64,000 nt of DNA from Mansonella perstans (lineage: Eukaryota > Nematoda > Chromadorea > Rhabditida > Onchocercidae). The stretch covers positions 1 through 64,000 of the forward strand of contig JBAMDO010000098.1 of NCBI GenBank assembly GCA_037074765.1, written 5' to 3'. A program made the translations under genes and the position numbers. This document shows positions 1-21,887 of the stretch, in pieces (position 1 is the stretch's first letter; the number at the start of each line of letters is the position of its first letter). Under the pieces are notes generated by a model. The model was not told the origin of the DNA. It saw nothing but the letters and a program-made list of their open reading frames with translations, and ran no database searches.

Positions 1-3000
1 TAAAAATAATAAGAGTGCTTAAAAGACAGTAATTACAGTAAAAGCTGTGCAAATAAATGAATTATTCTGATCGATTCATTTTATCACTTATTTCAATCAC
101 TGAGCAAATATTTTTAAAATTCTAAAGTAAATAAAAAGGGAAAAAAAAGAAAGTAACAATAATATTTTTTTATTGCTTCACTTTATTTTAGCTTTTTTCT
201 TTCTTTTTTCTTACATTAAATTTTCTTATTAATTTTTTTCCCATTCTTATTGAACATTCAGAAAAGATGTATGTATTTATTTGTTCAGTGTTTTACTGAA
301 AGAAACAAAGGGCGAAGAGAAAAAAAAGAGAGAAAATTTAATTTTCTAGAATAATTTTGCTAAACAAATAAGTAGCAGAAACTAACGAATAGTTGGTGGA
401 AAAAAAATGGAAATAGAAATGAAATTATCGAAATACTTAAAATAAATATAAGTATTCATTATGATCAACATTTATCGTCGTTATCTTCGTTCCCCTTCCA
501 CAGTGAATCATATTTAGCATTATTTTCAATTATTTTCCAATTAAAGATTTGACATTTTTTTTTTTTTTTGTTTTTAACATTTTCTATTTTAATAAATTTC
601 AACTTATTTTCCTTTGTATTTTTCTCAAAAATTTAATTTGAATTGAAATTGGAAATGGATGAATTCATAAATTCATGTTATAAATATAACAATACTTTGC
701 TCTTTTTTTTTTAAATTGTTCATTTTCTGTATTTTATCATTTCCTTTCCACTAGCTTCACTAACTGTTTTAATGTTAATTCTTAGCTTGAAAATAATTCA
801 ACATTAAATCAATTCTCAATCAATTTTTCGGAAAATTTTCAATTTAAATCAACATCACGGATTACAATAATACTGTTTCGGAAAAAAATAAAATCAATGA
901 ATAGTTGTTTTTGCTCCGAAATATTAATGAATCAGATATGATAAGTATTTATTTAGCATTTTTTTTAAATACATAATCAACTAAAATGTTTATTTAGTTT
1001 TTTCCTTATAATCGACCATTTCTATTTCTTTTCCTAATTAATGAACAGTTTTAGAAGGCAATGATAGAATCATAATGATAAATGATGTCATAGATAATTT
1101 GCATACTTTTTTTTTACGTTTTTACTACGAACTTATTTGTTCAAATGACATGTAATTATTTGAATTATCAAATTATTATCATTAATTATTTGCGTGTAAT
1201 TTCTATTCCTATTCAATCAGTGCAAAATTTAATTACAAATTTGACTAATGGAAATTACTAATTATTGGTTGTTTTCATTTGAATAGTGGAAATTTTATTC
1301 ATTTATCACAAATTCAAATTCAAAATTCATTAAATATCCTTTCTTTAATATTCAAACAAATATAGTTCTCATTTCTCATCCATTAATCTTTGGTATTTTA
1401 ATTTCAAATCTTGCAACTCACTAAAATAATTCGATTAAAATTTTTCATCATAATTTAGATTAGCAATACTTGCATTCAAAAATTACAATCAATATTTAAA
1501 ATATTTAAATTCCATGTATTTCGTATTTTTATACCACAATTGATGAAAAGTTATATATGAATATTTGTAGCTGTTTTTGTGCGCGTATGTATGTTTGCGC
1601 GTGTTTATATATATATATATTTATGTGTAGGTGTGTGTATAGACTGTGTTTCGACTCAATTTGATATAGTAAAACTTGAATTGTTCATTACTGTTTCTTT
1701 TGATCTGTTATTTTCTGTTACATTCAATGAAATTTTGCCTAATTTTTTTTTTCAGATTAAAATTTTAGGAAGCATTTTTTTAATAAAAATTTATGAAAGA
1801 TATTTTTATTGTTTTTCACTCATTTTTATTTTCAAAAATTTTATTTTTCCGAAAAATGCACACTTTCTGACAGATCAAAAAACATAAAATAGTAGAGAGA
1901 CATCAATACCATCTATTTGAAATTTTTGTAATTTAATTCAGTTCCGATCATTTTAAATGACACACAAAAAAATAGTAAATGACACATGTAGCAGCGGTGG
2001 CATTTTTTTTAGAATTCATAATTTTATCCTACTAGCACTTTTAAATTATCAAAAATAACACTGATTTTGATATTTTATCAATTCCGTTTCCGTGTGAAGT
2101 TACCGGGAATAATGTTTGTTTTCCGGAATTCATCATTTGCATTTCCAATTCAGAAGTAATCAAAAATGACATTTGCTTTTTTGATTTTTTGTAATCAAAT
2201 AGTTTACATTTTTGGAATTCATTGTTTCGTTTTTGTGTACAAAATTTTTTTTTTGTGTTTCGGAAAAGATATTGTTTTTTTTTTTTTTTTTTTTTCGGAT
2301 TCATTGTTACATTTTTCGTTAAAAGTTATTGAAAAATTAATGTATTTAAATGCTTACACTACTTTATCCTAATGCATTTTTCGCTTCATTAAATTTCAAA
2401 TTTATCAAGAACTCCCATATTTTAAAGCATGAAATGAAATTTACACTGAAAGTTTGAATTTAAAAGTTTTTATTTGAATCGTTAATTCATCATCAGTTAA
2501 TCTCAATTAAACACATTTAATGGAGTTTTCATATTTGAAAAATTTTTCCGTCTTGTTAGATTTATTTTCAGTTCAATTATTTTCATTACAGTTCCTCATA
2601 AACTTCAATTTATTCATCCTTACGCTTCATTTATCTTTTTTCCAAATAGGCACTTATACAGGCACTTACATTTCATTCTTTTCACGTTTCTTTTTCATCC
2701 ATTTTAATATATTTCCATTTGCTTCATCTCATTTCTTTTCGGCAATGCTTTTTTTCTTTCGTTTTCTTTTCATTGATATAAAATAAGCTTTATTTATTTT
2801 TTAGATAAATTTTCATTTTTCAAATTCAAGTATATCATTTCGTTTTTTTTTTTTTTTTAATTCATTTGGTCTACGATTAACATCTCAAATTATACTTTTG
2901 GAATTAGTTGTCATTTTTTTTTTTTTTTTTTTTGAACAGTAATAAATTAATTATGATAATTTATTTCTGATATTAATGAAGATTATTTCTGAAGTGAATA

Positions 3001-6000
3001 AATTTAATCTTTTTTAATTCTGAAATTTTATTTTAACATAACATATTCTTAATCATCGAAACACTGTTTTCTATTGAATATTTTTGGAATAATATTAATT
3101 TTTTTTTTTGAATATTTTATTAAGAAAATTTTCAAGCAGTCATTATGTATATATATATATATTTTTGCTTAACTTAATTTAACTTGAAATTTTGATCTTT
3201 AAAATTTGATTATTCAATTCTTAACTTCTATAAGCATTTATGAATGAATGAGAGGGATAGATTAACTGACAGTGTAGTTTTAAATAGTTCTTTTGAGAGC
3301 AGAATGGAATATTGCAATTTAAAATATTAAGCTAAATTGATTTCATACCACTTAATTCGAGAAATTGAGAACAGAGAGAGAGAGAGAGAGGGAAAAAGAG
3401 AAGGAAAAGAGAGAAATGGGTAGAAGAATGTAAAAGGATTTTGTAAAGAGGATTTCTCTTTCAATTTTTCTAATTTCCATTTCTGTTATTTAGTGGATAA
3501 TTTTTCCCAACCAAATTGATTACTAATTCATTACAAAAAAATGAGATTTATCCACGTGAAATATTTTAATTGCAAATTATTATCAATTACTAAATGCTTT
3601 TGTTGCCATAGTACGTTAGATTTTGATTTTTAAATCGTAAATATATAGTGATTAAGAGCGATTTATTTATTAAATTAAACTTAAAATTTATCATTAATCA
3701 GAGATTTTCTTTTTTAATGAAATAATTTTCTAGATTATTCAAATTTTGTTATCAGAAATATAGGGTCAAGTATGTTTTGCTGAAAATAACAATTATGATA
3801 ATTACATTAAATTTAAAATTTATCGACAATCAGAGATATTTTTTTAAATAAAGAAATAATTTCCTGGATTTATTTAATTGTGATGATATCATCATCGGTA
3901 TATTTTAGAAACGTCTAAAAATATCTCTGTTTATTACAATTGATAGTGAACATTTGTGTTGTTGAAGAGAGAAACGATTTGAAGCAGTTCAATCATTGCC
4001 ATGATACTTTGATTTAATTAAAATTTCCGAATCATTCATTTAAATTTCCACTTGAATTTAATTTCATATTAAAATCACTCAAATATACTCAGGATGGATA
4101 CTATTTTGTGGAAATTCAAATTCCATCAATTTTGCGGCAAAATTAGACGATATTTCAATTTCTTAACTATGAAAAACGACCAATTATTTGCTATCATCTT
4201 ATCATTGCTGATACAATAACAACAAGAAAATACTAAAACAATTACTATTTGTGTACAAAAATAAAAGAAAAACGACTTTATTGCTAATAATGGATTTAAT
4301 TTGAAATAACGAACCAAATTATAAGCATTATGGAAGAATTTTCGATCATATTTCTTTTTTATCTTGTAATATTAAGTTAAAAATAATTTATTCTAATTAT
4401 GATTATTATTATTATTATTACTAAATTTTCTTTTCAGTTCACAACTCTGGAAGAAGAAATAATCTATTATTGTTGCTGGGACAATTATTATTGCAATAGC
4501 AAAAACTAATATCATTATCAATTATTTGCTATCATCATCTTATCACGACTGATACAATAACAATAGAAGAATACCGCATAACAATTACTATTTGCATTCC
4601 TTCCATTTTCATATTGTTTGCATACAAAGATAAAAGAAAGAAGATTTTAGTGCTTATTTTCTTGGAAAAATTTCCCAAACATTAATGCTAATTTACTGCT
4701 TTTCTTCCTTGTTGACAAATAACTGATATCTCTTTGGGACAAGAAATAAAAAAAAAAGCCAAAAAATAGGACAACTGAAATCGTGAAGCAACAATTTTCC
4801 ACATATCCATCATCTTGGCTCTATGGTAAGTTAATTTTTTCTCTTTAATTAATTGGAATTTACTTGATTAGAAAATTAATGAAGGGGGTAAATTTAACTG
4901 GACAATTTAAATTAATTTAATTGAATAATTTAAATTGATTCTATTTGATGAAAAAAAAAGGATTTCAAATAATACAAAAAGCAAAACAAAAAAAAAGAAA
5001 TTCGACTACTTATCAGTTAGAAGTGTACTCAAATAACTGTTCATTAATTAATAAAACATCGATGGAATCTCTCGTCAATTAATGGAAAATATTTTCACTA
5101 ATTATTTTTTCATTAAAATTTGAGCAGAAAATTAATGAAAGCTATAACAGCTTTATATTTGCATGAATTTACTTTAATTTTCAATATTCTTAATTTTAAT
5201 TTCCGATATTCTTCTCTCATCGAAATTGGCACAGATTTTCGATGTGACTTCAATCGAAATGATTGACTGAAATCAATACTTTAAATATTGATTTCAGTAT
5301 TTTATTAATTTTAATATATGGAATTTCAAATATTAAAAGAAATAAATAGCATCAATTTTTTTCATTTCTAATTATAACATTGTTATGGAATACTTTGAAG
5401 AAATGGAATTTTTGAATTAATTTTTAAAAAATTCCGAACTTTCTTTTTATCTTTTTTTTTCGAATTTCTTTCAATATTTTATTTTAAAAAAAATCAAATT
5501 ATTTATTTTAGCAATTATCATTTCATATAATTTACTCCTTCCTAATGCTTTCTCCTACACAACTCATTTTTGTCTTCCTAATTTGCTTGTAAAAAAATCT
5601 TTTCAATCAAAAAATTTTTATGTGGCAAAGACAAACACATAAAAAGAAAAAAAATGAGGCGCAAATATTTGCGGGAATATTTGCCTATGGTGCAATAAAT
5701 TTCTTTCTTTAGCTTATTGGTTTGTTGGGCCAAGTTGTAGAGAAATAACAAATGTTATTGTTGTTAGCTCAATTTAATACTTGGTGCCTATTTGCTTACT
5801 GCACTTGATTGCCTAGCTAGTTGCTTTTCCCTAAGCCTGATTTATTATTCCGAGCTAGAGCTATGGTATATTTTCATTCATCTTTTATTTTTCCAAAAAA
5901 AAAGAAAAAACATGAGAAAGATTTAAAAACTTAAATAATTACTGAATTGAAATAATTTTAATATGAAATAGCTTCAAGTTGAAATAAATTTTTATTTTAA

Positions 6001-7250
6001 CAAAAAAAAAGGAAAAAATGAAATTGAAATTGTCTTAAATTTCTTTATTCTCACTTAAAAATTTTTATTTCTTTTTCAAAATATTTTGTGAAAAATGTGA
6101 CATGATGTCATGAAAATTGATTGCGTGGGAAGGAAAAAAAGAACAAAGGAAAGAAAAAAAGAAAACAAATTGAACAAAATTTTAGGATTGAAATTTTAAA
6201 AGTGAAATTTTTTTTCTTATTAAAAAGATTTCTCTAACAAATGTAAACTTTTCTTATTCGTTGCGTTGTTTTTTGTAAAAACATTCAAATGTAATGACAT
6301 TTGTCTGAATTAAATTTAAAATTCATTGAATTTTAACATTGTCTTTTTTTTTACACATTTATTAATTGCATGAAATTTTAAATTAAAATTTGCGACATCG
6401 TAGTGGGCGTTTTTTTTCGATGAAATATTTTGGAATATTTTTGTTTTCCTAGAAAACAATTCATCATACGTTTATGAATTAAATTCAGTTCTATTTATGA
6501 TATTTTTACGAATTCATATATGCATATACGATTTAATATACAGGAAAAAAACATTCATTTCTAATGAATTCATTAATTGAAACTTAGAATGCAATTGTTG
6601 ACAGTTATTATAATATTTAATATACAATATTTAATACATATATTGTAAATAATTGTTCCTGAAGATTTTATTAACTTCATCTTTCCAAACGAATTTTATT
6701 TGTTGTTGATAAATTGATGTGAATCAGCTGATGCTATTAAATCATATTTAAATGATGCTTCAAAAAAAATTAAATTATATTTTCGATTTTAAATCATTTT
6801 ATGACGACTATTGATCAACTTGGATTTCTCAGTTTTTTTTTTTTTTTCTGATTTCAAGAAATGAATGAAGTGAATGAAAAATTTCAGTGCAACACTGCTT
6901 AGTTTATAAGATTTCAATTATAATAATTAATTTATTAAAATGAGAATTTTTTTCAATGAAATTTTTTTTTTTTTAATGATTAATTAATTAATTAAAATGA
7001 GAAAAAAAAAATTTTTTTCTTCTTCCAATTTAATTCTTTACTAGTTTTTTTTTTTTTTTTTTTTCTTGACAAATGTCTTTTTATGTGTAGAAATAAAAAT
7101 TTCAATTACTAATTTGTTTATAAATTGTACAGTTATACCATTAATTAATTAAAATGAAAAACTTTTTTCCAAATTAAATTTTTTACGACATATATGTGTA
7201 AATGTGTATGTGTGTTGCATGTGTCTGTATGTGTGTAAATTTATTAATTC
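1..7250. other. AT-rich intergenic region, no supported gene
   Basis: No reading frame here has the composition or motifs of a protein gene; the short open frames are T- or A-run artefacts. Visible content is poly-T and poly-A runs, a GA microsatellite near 3371-3405, TA runs near 1606-1620 and 3147-3160, and a direct repeat of about 110-130 bp at 4180-4290 and 4515-4650. A slightly more GC-rich patch lies at 5680-5870 but carries no frame I can interpret. Part of the stretch may be promoter or 5' untranslated region of the downstream G protein gene; nothing in the sequence fixes a transcription start. Confidence 0.6.
4180..4650. repeat. Dispersed direct repeat, two diverged copies
   Basis: Two copies share the order TTATTTGCTATCATC, GATACAATAACAA, ACAATTACTATTTG and then a caaaAATAAAAG-type stretch, at about 4180-4290 and 4515-4650. 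Copies are diverged with small indels. Function is unknown; it may be a remnant of a local tandem duplication or of a short non-autonomous element. Confidence 0.5.
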
Positions 7251-7280
7251 TTAAATTTTTACCATTCTTTTTTTTTTTTG

Positions 7281-7289
7281 GTTTTTAAG
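7281..7289 (+). promoter_or_regulatory. Possible trans- or cis-splice acceptor before goa-1
   Basis: A polypyrimidine run followed by GTTTTTAAG ends 67 bases before the goa-1 start codon. AAG is a usable but non-consensus nematode acceptor, so a spliced-leader or 5' UTR splice here is only a suggestion. Confidence 0.25.
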
Positions 7290-7356
7290 ATAATTTGAGT
7301 GGAAAAAATTAGAAGAAAAAGGAGGCAAAAGTGTACAAAAATTCAACAACGCAACA

Positions 7357-15124
<7,768 letters not shown>

Positions 15125-15136
15125 ATAAGAATGAAA

Positions 15137-15142
15137 AATAAA
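15137..15142 (+). other. Candidate polyadenylation signal of goa-1
   Basis: AATAAA lies 12 bases after the TAA stop at 15122-15124. Later AATAAA-like strings also occur, so the site actually used is not determined. Confidence 0.4.
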
Positions 15143-16599
15143 CGAACGTGACAGTTTTAAAAAAAACAATGCGGCGGTTTCTTTTGTCATTTTTTCATCC
15201 AAAAATACAAGTTTTTCTTTCATTCCTTTCTTTCTGTTTATGTATTTGAAATATTTTCATTTATTTTATTTTAAGTTTTCCACTGCATTTGTGTTAATTG
15301 TTTTTTTTATTCCATTACTTTTTTAGTTTTAAATTATTGGTATTTTTTTCACATTTTTTTTTTAAACCATTTTATGTCAAAATTTTAAAAGAAAAAGAAA
15401 GAGGAAATAAGACAGGGAAATAAGAATGAAAATTTAAAGTTTTCTTTCCTAAATTTGTATTCAAAGATTTTAAAAAAAAATTGATGAAAAAAAAGCAAAA
15501 GAAAAAGCTTCTTTTAAAAAAAAAAACTAATAAAACACTTTTATTTTATGATGTTTTTTTTAAACTTTAAATGGGTTTTTTTTGTTTCGAGTTTTTCTTT
15601 TTCTTTGAAAATTTTTCAAATTTTAAGATCAAATATGAATTATTCTTTTTTGAATCATTTCCTGCCATACAGTTACACATTGTCCAATGTAAATCTGAAT
15701 GATTTCCGGTTTGGAAATAAATTAAATCCATTTTTTCAATAATGTACCAAAATATTCAATTTTTGATTTGATTTGAACAAATTAAATTTTATCGCACAAT
15801 TGATGATTTAGCTTTAAGAAAAAAATTTCTTTCTCCTAAATATATTTTTGCTGAAATTGAAATTTCACAATGTTAAATTTTCCTCGGGAATCAATCGGCA
15901 GCTTACTCAATTGTTCTTTCAGCCAACAGCCATATCTTTGGTTTGTGTAAAACATGAATAATTGAATTTTTTTTTCTGAAAAATTTTTTCCTAATCATTC
16001 ATAAAATTAAATTTTGTACAAATTTAATGAATTGTATGGTAAAAATTTTGCTATGTAAATTGCTTAGCTAACAATTTACTCAACAAATTTCTACTAAAAT
16101 TCGCAATCAAATCCATCCATTGTTTCAAAGTTCGTATTTTGTTTTATTTTTTTTTTAAATTTTATTTCCTAAATGTTATAATTGTTTTGGCTTTCAATTA
16201 ATTATTGCATTAATTTACGTATCTAGTTTATTTCTCTGCCAAAAATCAAAGAACAAATGAAATGAAAAGAAATGAAAGCATCAAGAAAGTGGAAATCTTT
16301 TGAAATTTAAATTTTCTGTCAAGAATTGAGAAAATTTATTGAAAATTCTTTTTGAATTACTGTTTTATGTATTTTTGCTACCTTCTTAGTAATTTTTTAT
16401 AGCAAATAATCGTTTTTTTTTTTTTTTTTTTTTAAGCTCAAATGTTAGCAAAAAGTGAAACATAATTTAATGTTAAATTATGAAGTGTTTTCTTTTTTTC
16501 TGTCTCATATTGATTTGAAATGAATTAAAATTTTTCACTGATAAAATAAATGTAGCAAAAAACATCAAAAAATCCCGAAAAAAAGCTTGAAAGCGATAA

Positions 16600-16660
16600 A
16601 TTAATAGTAATAATGATGATGATAATAATAATAGTAGTAATAATAGTAATAATAATAATG

Positions 16661-16712
<52 letters not shown>

Positions 16713-16905
16713 TGGTAATAACAGTAATTATAATAATAACAATAACGAATAGTAATCATAATGATGATAATAATAATAGAGACAATAATAGTAATCATAA
16801 CAGTAACAACGATAGTAGTCATAATAATAGTGATAACAGTGATAATAATAATAATAATAATAACAATTGTAATAATGACAACAATAATAATAAAAAGTAA
16901 TAATA
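16600..16905. repeat. Imperfect (TAA/AAT)n microsatellite
   Basis: About 300 bases of AAT repeats are interrupted by AGT, GAT and AAC variants, with a pure run near 16668-16708. The poly-Leu, poly-Tyr and poly-Ile/Asn frames across it are artefacts. Confidence 0.95.
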
Positions 16906-17139
16906 ATGGGATATTATGATAATTAATCGCTTATAGTATAATAGTAAGATAAACAATAAATTGAGAAATTATTTCATCAGTTATTATTACCTTTGTTAAA
17001 ATAAATAATGAAAGAATTTTCTTTTTTTTTTCTTTCCATCTTATTCAATTTCATAAAAAGATTTAATACAGAACTAATTCATTTATGTTTTAAAAACCTT
17101 GCCGCATTACAGACGTTTAAATTTTCCGATTTTATATGA

Positions 17140-17335
17140 TTATAATGATATGATGATGATAGCAATAGTAACAATGATAATTATGACAATAATATTGGCA
17201 CTAACAATACTAATAATAATAAAAACGATAATAATAACAATAATAATAATAATAATAACAATAACAATAATAATAATAATAGTAATAATAATGACAGCAA
17301 TAATAATGTTAATAATAACAAAGTTGAGAATGATT
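17140..17335. repeat. Imperfect (AAT)n microsatellite
   Basis: A second block of AAT/ATA repeats with ATG, ACA and AGT interruptions lies 230 bases after the first, separated by non-repetitive AT-rich sequence. It is probably the same expansion broken by other sequence. Confidence 0.9.
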
Positions 17336-19892
17336 ATTATAATGATTGTGTTGTGGTGATGATGATAATGGTGGCAGTTTCGTTGACTATGAAGATAGCA
17401 GCGATGTGACAATGATGATATTAACAATAATCATAATGGCATTAATAATTGATAACAATACCATTATTAAATCAATGCAAATGTATGTGCTTGTTTTTTT
17501 ATCCTTGTTTATTTCCAACTGAAATTTGAATTCGAATTAAAACTTAAATTCCAATTAAGTGAAAATGAAGTGCTAAATTAGTCAGAAAAAGGAGCAAAAT
17601 AAAATTGCTGTAATTGGTCGAAAATTGTAGATGCAATTTCAATTGCAAAAAAAGCAAGCAATTAAAAATTGTTGTAATTCATTTCGATGTTTAATAATTA
17701 ACATTTTTCATTTGTACTTGTATGCATATTTTATTGCATTTTTTGTATTTGCTAATGCTTGTTAAATTAATAAAAAAGTTAATTGTAATTAGTGAAAAAA
17801 TTAATTGTAATTAATCCAATTACTGTTGTTTGTTTCAATCATAGTTATTCTTACAATTTTCACAAAATTTAAATTATGCTAAAATTTGTGTATTTTAATC
17901 TGTTACAATAGGTATCAGTTAACTAAATGCTGTCATTGCAACAAAAATAAAATTATTTACTGTATCGGTAAATTATACTTCTAATTATGTCTATTCTCAT
18001 TTCAATTATACCTCTAAAGTTGCTAGTGAAAATTAGTCAAAGCAAACAGTTTGGGAAAAAAAATTTCTCAATGATATTTTTATTTTTGAAAAATCTGACA
18101 ATAAATTATTCTGTTAGTAATTTTTTTTTCGAAAAATTTTCAAATATTTTAATTAACAAAATTTTTTGTTACATTTTTTTCTAATCAATCAATTATCGCT
18201 ATTATTTTGTTCATTTCTTATAAAATTTTAAATTTCAATAAAGTTTCTTCCTTTTCTTTCCACATTTTGAAATTGCATTCATTTAGAATGCGTTTACCCA
18301 CTGGCTATTGTCTTTAAAGCTGAATTACTTCTTTTGGGATATTTTTTCATTCGAGTAATATTTGATTCTAATTTCATATCATTCATTCTTGTACAGTGCA
18401 AGCTGTAGCACTTTTACATCTGTCTACATAAATGACTATGCAAGAAATATTTGCAAAGGCAAAGAAACAAAAGAAGATTCTCAAAAAAATTTTATAATTT
18501 TTAAATTTTTTTTTTATTGGCAGCTTTTTTCTGACAATGCAAATTTTCGAAATTATTTAATTAGTACTGTAAGAAAAAAAACTTTCATTCATACTATTAC
18601 AACTAAATTAATGAAAACTCATAATTAATGAAAACTCTATAATTAGTGAAAACTTATAATATTTCCAAGTCTATCAAGCACTTAGGTCTATCATTTTACA
18701 TTACACTTTAATAACAAACATTTGACACAATTAGAATGTTTATTAATTAGGAAAATTAATATCTTTCGATGAAATATTTTTTCTAATCTTTTCAGTTGTT
18801 ATTAAAAATTAAATAAATTTTTGCATGCTTTCAATATTTTAAAATGCACTTAATTTGCATGTTTGCAGGAAATCTTTTTTTCTACATTAATTTGCTATCA
18901 AATTTAAATGATTTATCTATCACCGTTAATTATAGTGTATATTTTTAAGGTTTATATTTCATTTGCGGTAAAATATTTGCAAAATTTTAAATCAAGCATA
19001 GAGAAGGCGAGAAAAGAGCGTGAGGAAGAGAGAAAAATAAAGATAAATAGAAGATTAATGTTCGAAATATCCGATCATATCATTCAATATGAAATACTTT
19101 TTTTTTTTTTTTAATTAACTGATTAAAAATATCTGAGACAATGGAAAATGCCTTTTAATACATTTTATCCAATACTTGCCCGAAGCATATTCAATTTAAA
19201 AAAAAAAATTCAATCATTTCGAATTGATTTACTCGTATTAAAACAACAATGGAAAACGATGGCAGCAATTTGTACGATTGGTAGAAAATAAATCATTTTT
19301 TTTTTTTTTTTTCTTATCAATCTTATATTCCACTACAACAAATAAGAAAGTCGTAGTGATCAAAAATTGTTTAGAAGAATTTAAAATCATTGAAATTACA
19401 AAAATAATTGGATAAAACGAGTAAATAATGGATAGAATTATGTATTTTGGATAAAATTATATTTGAAATATAATTGGTAGAATCATATATTCTTTAAAAA
19501 AAAAAAAAAAAAAACTATTCATAATTAATTAGCTCAAATTTAGCAATTAAAATACATGCATTTGCTATGGGAATTAATTGTACTTTTAGTATTTCTTCAA
19601 AAAATATTTAAAAATTTTAAGAAAGTTCAAAGGCAAAAAAGTATGATCATCTTGATTCTTGAACTTTCCCTTACATTATACACATTTTCCAGAGAGATTA
19701 ATTCTTCTGAGAGATCTTTTCAAACATTTACTTCGCTGAGATTTGCTATCTCTTGAATTCCATATTGTAATAATTCATTTTTGTATATAAGATTAGTAGT
19801 ATATTCGTTTCGTTTAGAACAATATTTAGCTTCATAACTTGGCTGAATTATCCGTTTTCGTTTTGTTACGCTTAAAATTTTTTGTGATTATT

Positions 19893-19997
19893 AAATGTAT
19901 TATTATTATTATCACTATTATTATTACTATTACCACTACTATTATTACTATTGTTATTATTGTTATTATCATTATCATTATCATCCATTATTGTTAC

Positions 19998-20048
<51 letters not shown>

Positions 20049-20215
20049 TGTTTATTATTATTATTATTACTGTTTATTATTATTATTATTACTGTCATTA
20101 TTGTTATTATTATTATCATTATCATCTATTGTTATTAGTATTATTATTATTGTCATTATTGTTATTATCACTATTATTATCATCATTATCAATGATTGCT
20201 ACCATTATTACTCAT
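19893..20215. repeat. Imperfect (ATT)n microsatellite, opposite strand sense
   Basis: About 320 bases of TTA/ATT repeats with TTG, CTA and ATC variants, including three copies of a 'TTACTGT(T/C)' interruption. The plus strand is T-rich here whereas the blocks near 16.6 and 17.2 kb are A-rich, so the arrays face each other as a diffuse inverted pair about 3 kb apart. Confidence 0.95.
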
Positions 20216-20576
20216 TACAGTGATTAGCATTGTGATATCAACGATACATTATCACATTATCATTGTATATTACATTGAATTAATCAATTATAAAAGATAA
20301 TTTCAAATTGATTGATAATTTTATGATAAATATGACATCACCCCTCATAATAACACACATTTATATTTCCTCTCAATCCTTTTCTCTTTCTTTCTCTCTT
20401 TCTCTGTCCCTCTCTATCTCTTTATATATGATTTGTTTAGAACAATAAGATTGTTTGGTTAGTTTACCATTTTGAATATTGGGTTCTGTGTCATTTGTCA
20501 TTCAATTAAAGACTGCTATTATTATTGATTGATTGTTTATCATTTATTCCATCTTCAAAGAAAAGGCGACAGAGAG

Positions 20577-20626
20577 AGTTATAGAAAGAGAGAGAGAGAG
20601 AGAGAGAGAGAAAAAGAGAGAGAGAT
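20577..20626. repeat. (GA)n microsatellite
   Basis: A homopurine GA run with a few A insertions. A second short (GA)n lies at about 20796-20812. Confidence 0.9.
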
Positions 20627-21504
20627 AAAATAAAAGTATTTAAAAATTTGAAAAGTTTCTTTTTGATTTTTATTTCCATTATTTAGTTTTCTTTTTTTTT
20701 TGATTTTATTTAATTTTCATGAAAAAAAAAACATGAAAAAGATTGTTGTAAGGAATAGAAGATAAAAGATGATGAAAGAAAGAGTATGCATGAGAAAGAG
20801 AGAGAGAGAGAAAGGGGAAAAAGGAAATGAAAATCAAAATATTTTTGTTGTTATGTAATTATTTTTTTTCATTTAGTTTAAAAATGAATTGTAAAATTAA
20901 TAGTAGCATTTTATCAATGTATTATTCATTTTGATAAAAGTGTAATTAATTATCAGTACAGTATAATTATTGTAATTAGCGTAATTATCGTTGCAATTAA
21001 CTCAGTACTTAGTTTGTTTCAATTTTAGTTTAACTTTACAAATGCAATTGCTACTTGCATTTTTCAATCACTAATTAACAATTTATTTTAAATGGCAAAA
21101 TAAACTGTTTAATATTGATTCAATGACATAGTAAAAAGAAGTAGTTTGTTGTAAAAATTGAAATAATTTTACTTTATCATTTAGCACAGATCAAATAAAT
21201 CATCGAATTCCAATGATCATTTTATTTTAATTGAAAATTATAACTGTAAAATGTTACAGTTTTCATTTACTTTCTTATTTTCAAAAACTTTCAAATCTTT
21301 TTATTATCATTTTGTAAAAATTTGTTACCGTATGATTTATTATTTTTTTTGGAAAAATCATGGAGTGTATTTTCGTAAATAAGATTTATCAATAATTTTC
21401 TAATCTTATAAACAGCATTACTTATTTGTAATATCCAATAATTTAAGTAATTCAGTTTTTGTATTTTTGGGATAGCTTGAGAATAAATAAAAAAATTCCC
21501 CCCA

Positions 21505-21780
21505 ATATTATGGGTCATTATTGAAAGTGGTCAAAAACCATTGAGGAAAGTGGTCAAAGACAGTTGAGGGAAGTGGTCAAAGACCATTGAGGAAAGTGGT
21601 CAGAGATAATTGAGGAAAATGGTCAAAGACCATTGAGGAAAGTGGTCAAAGACCATTGAGGAAAGTGGTCAGAGATAACTGAGGAAAGTGGTCAAAGATA
21701 ATTGAGGAAAATGGTCAAAGACCATTGAGGAAAGTGGTCAAAGATAACTGAGGAAAGTGGTCAAAGATAATTAAGGAAGA
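21505..21780. repeat. 23-bp tandem repeat containing a short perfect hairpin
   Basis: About twelve diverged copies of a 23-bp unit, consensus GTGGTCAAAGACCATTGAGG plus AAA. Variants replace GACCATT by GATAATT, GATAACT or GACAGTT. Intact units contain TGGTC-AAA-GACCA, a perfect 5-bp stem with a 3-base loop; variant units break the stem. No coding function is seen. Confidence 0.93.
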
Positions 21781-21887
21781 TTGACATTAAGATAATCAGT
21801 TGATTTCAGTGATTCCTTTGATGGCATTTGACACAGACTGGAAGTTTGTGTCAATTTCTCTATTTTATAGTCCATCTTTTTACACAT

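Noticed and set aside
16473..20227. Open frames coding poly-Leu, poly-Tyr, poly-Ile or poly-Asn
   Set aside because: They are translations of AAT/ATT microsatellites, with no splice, start or homologue support.
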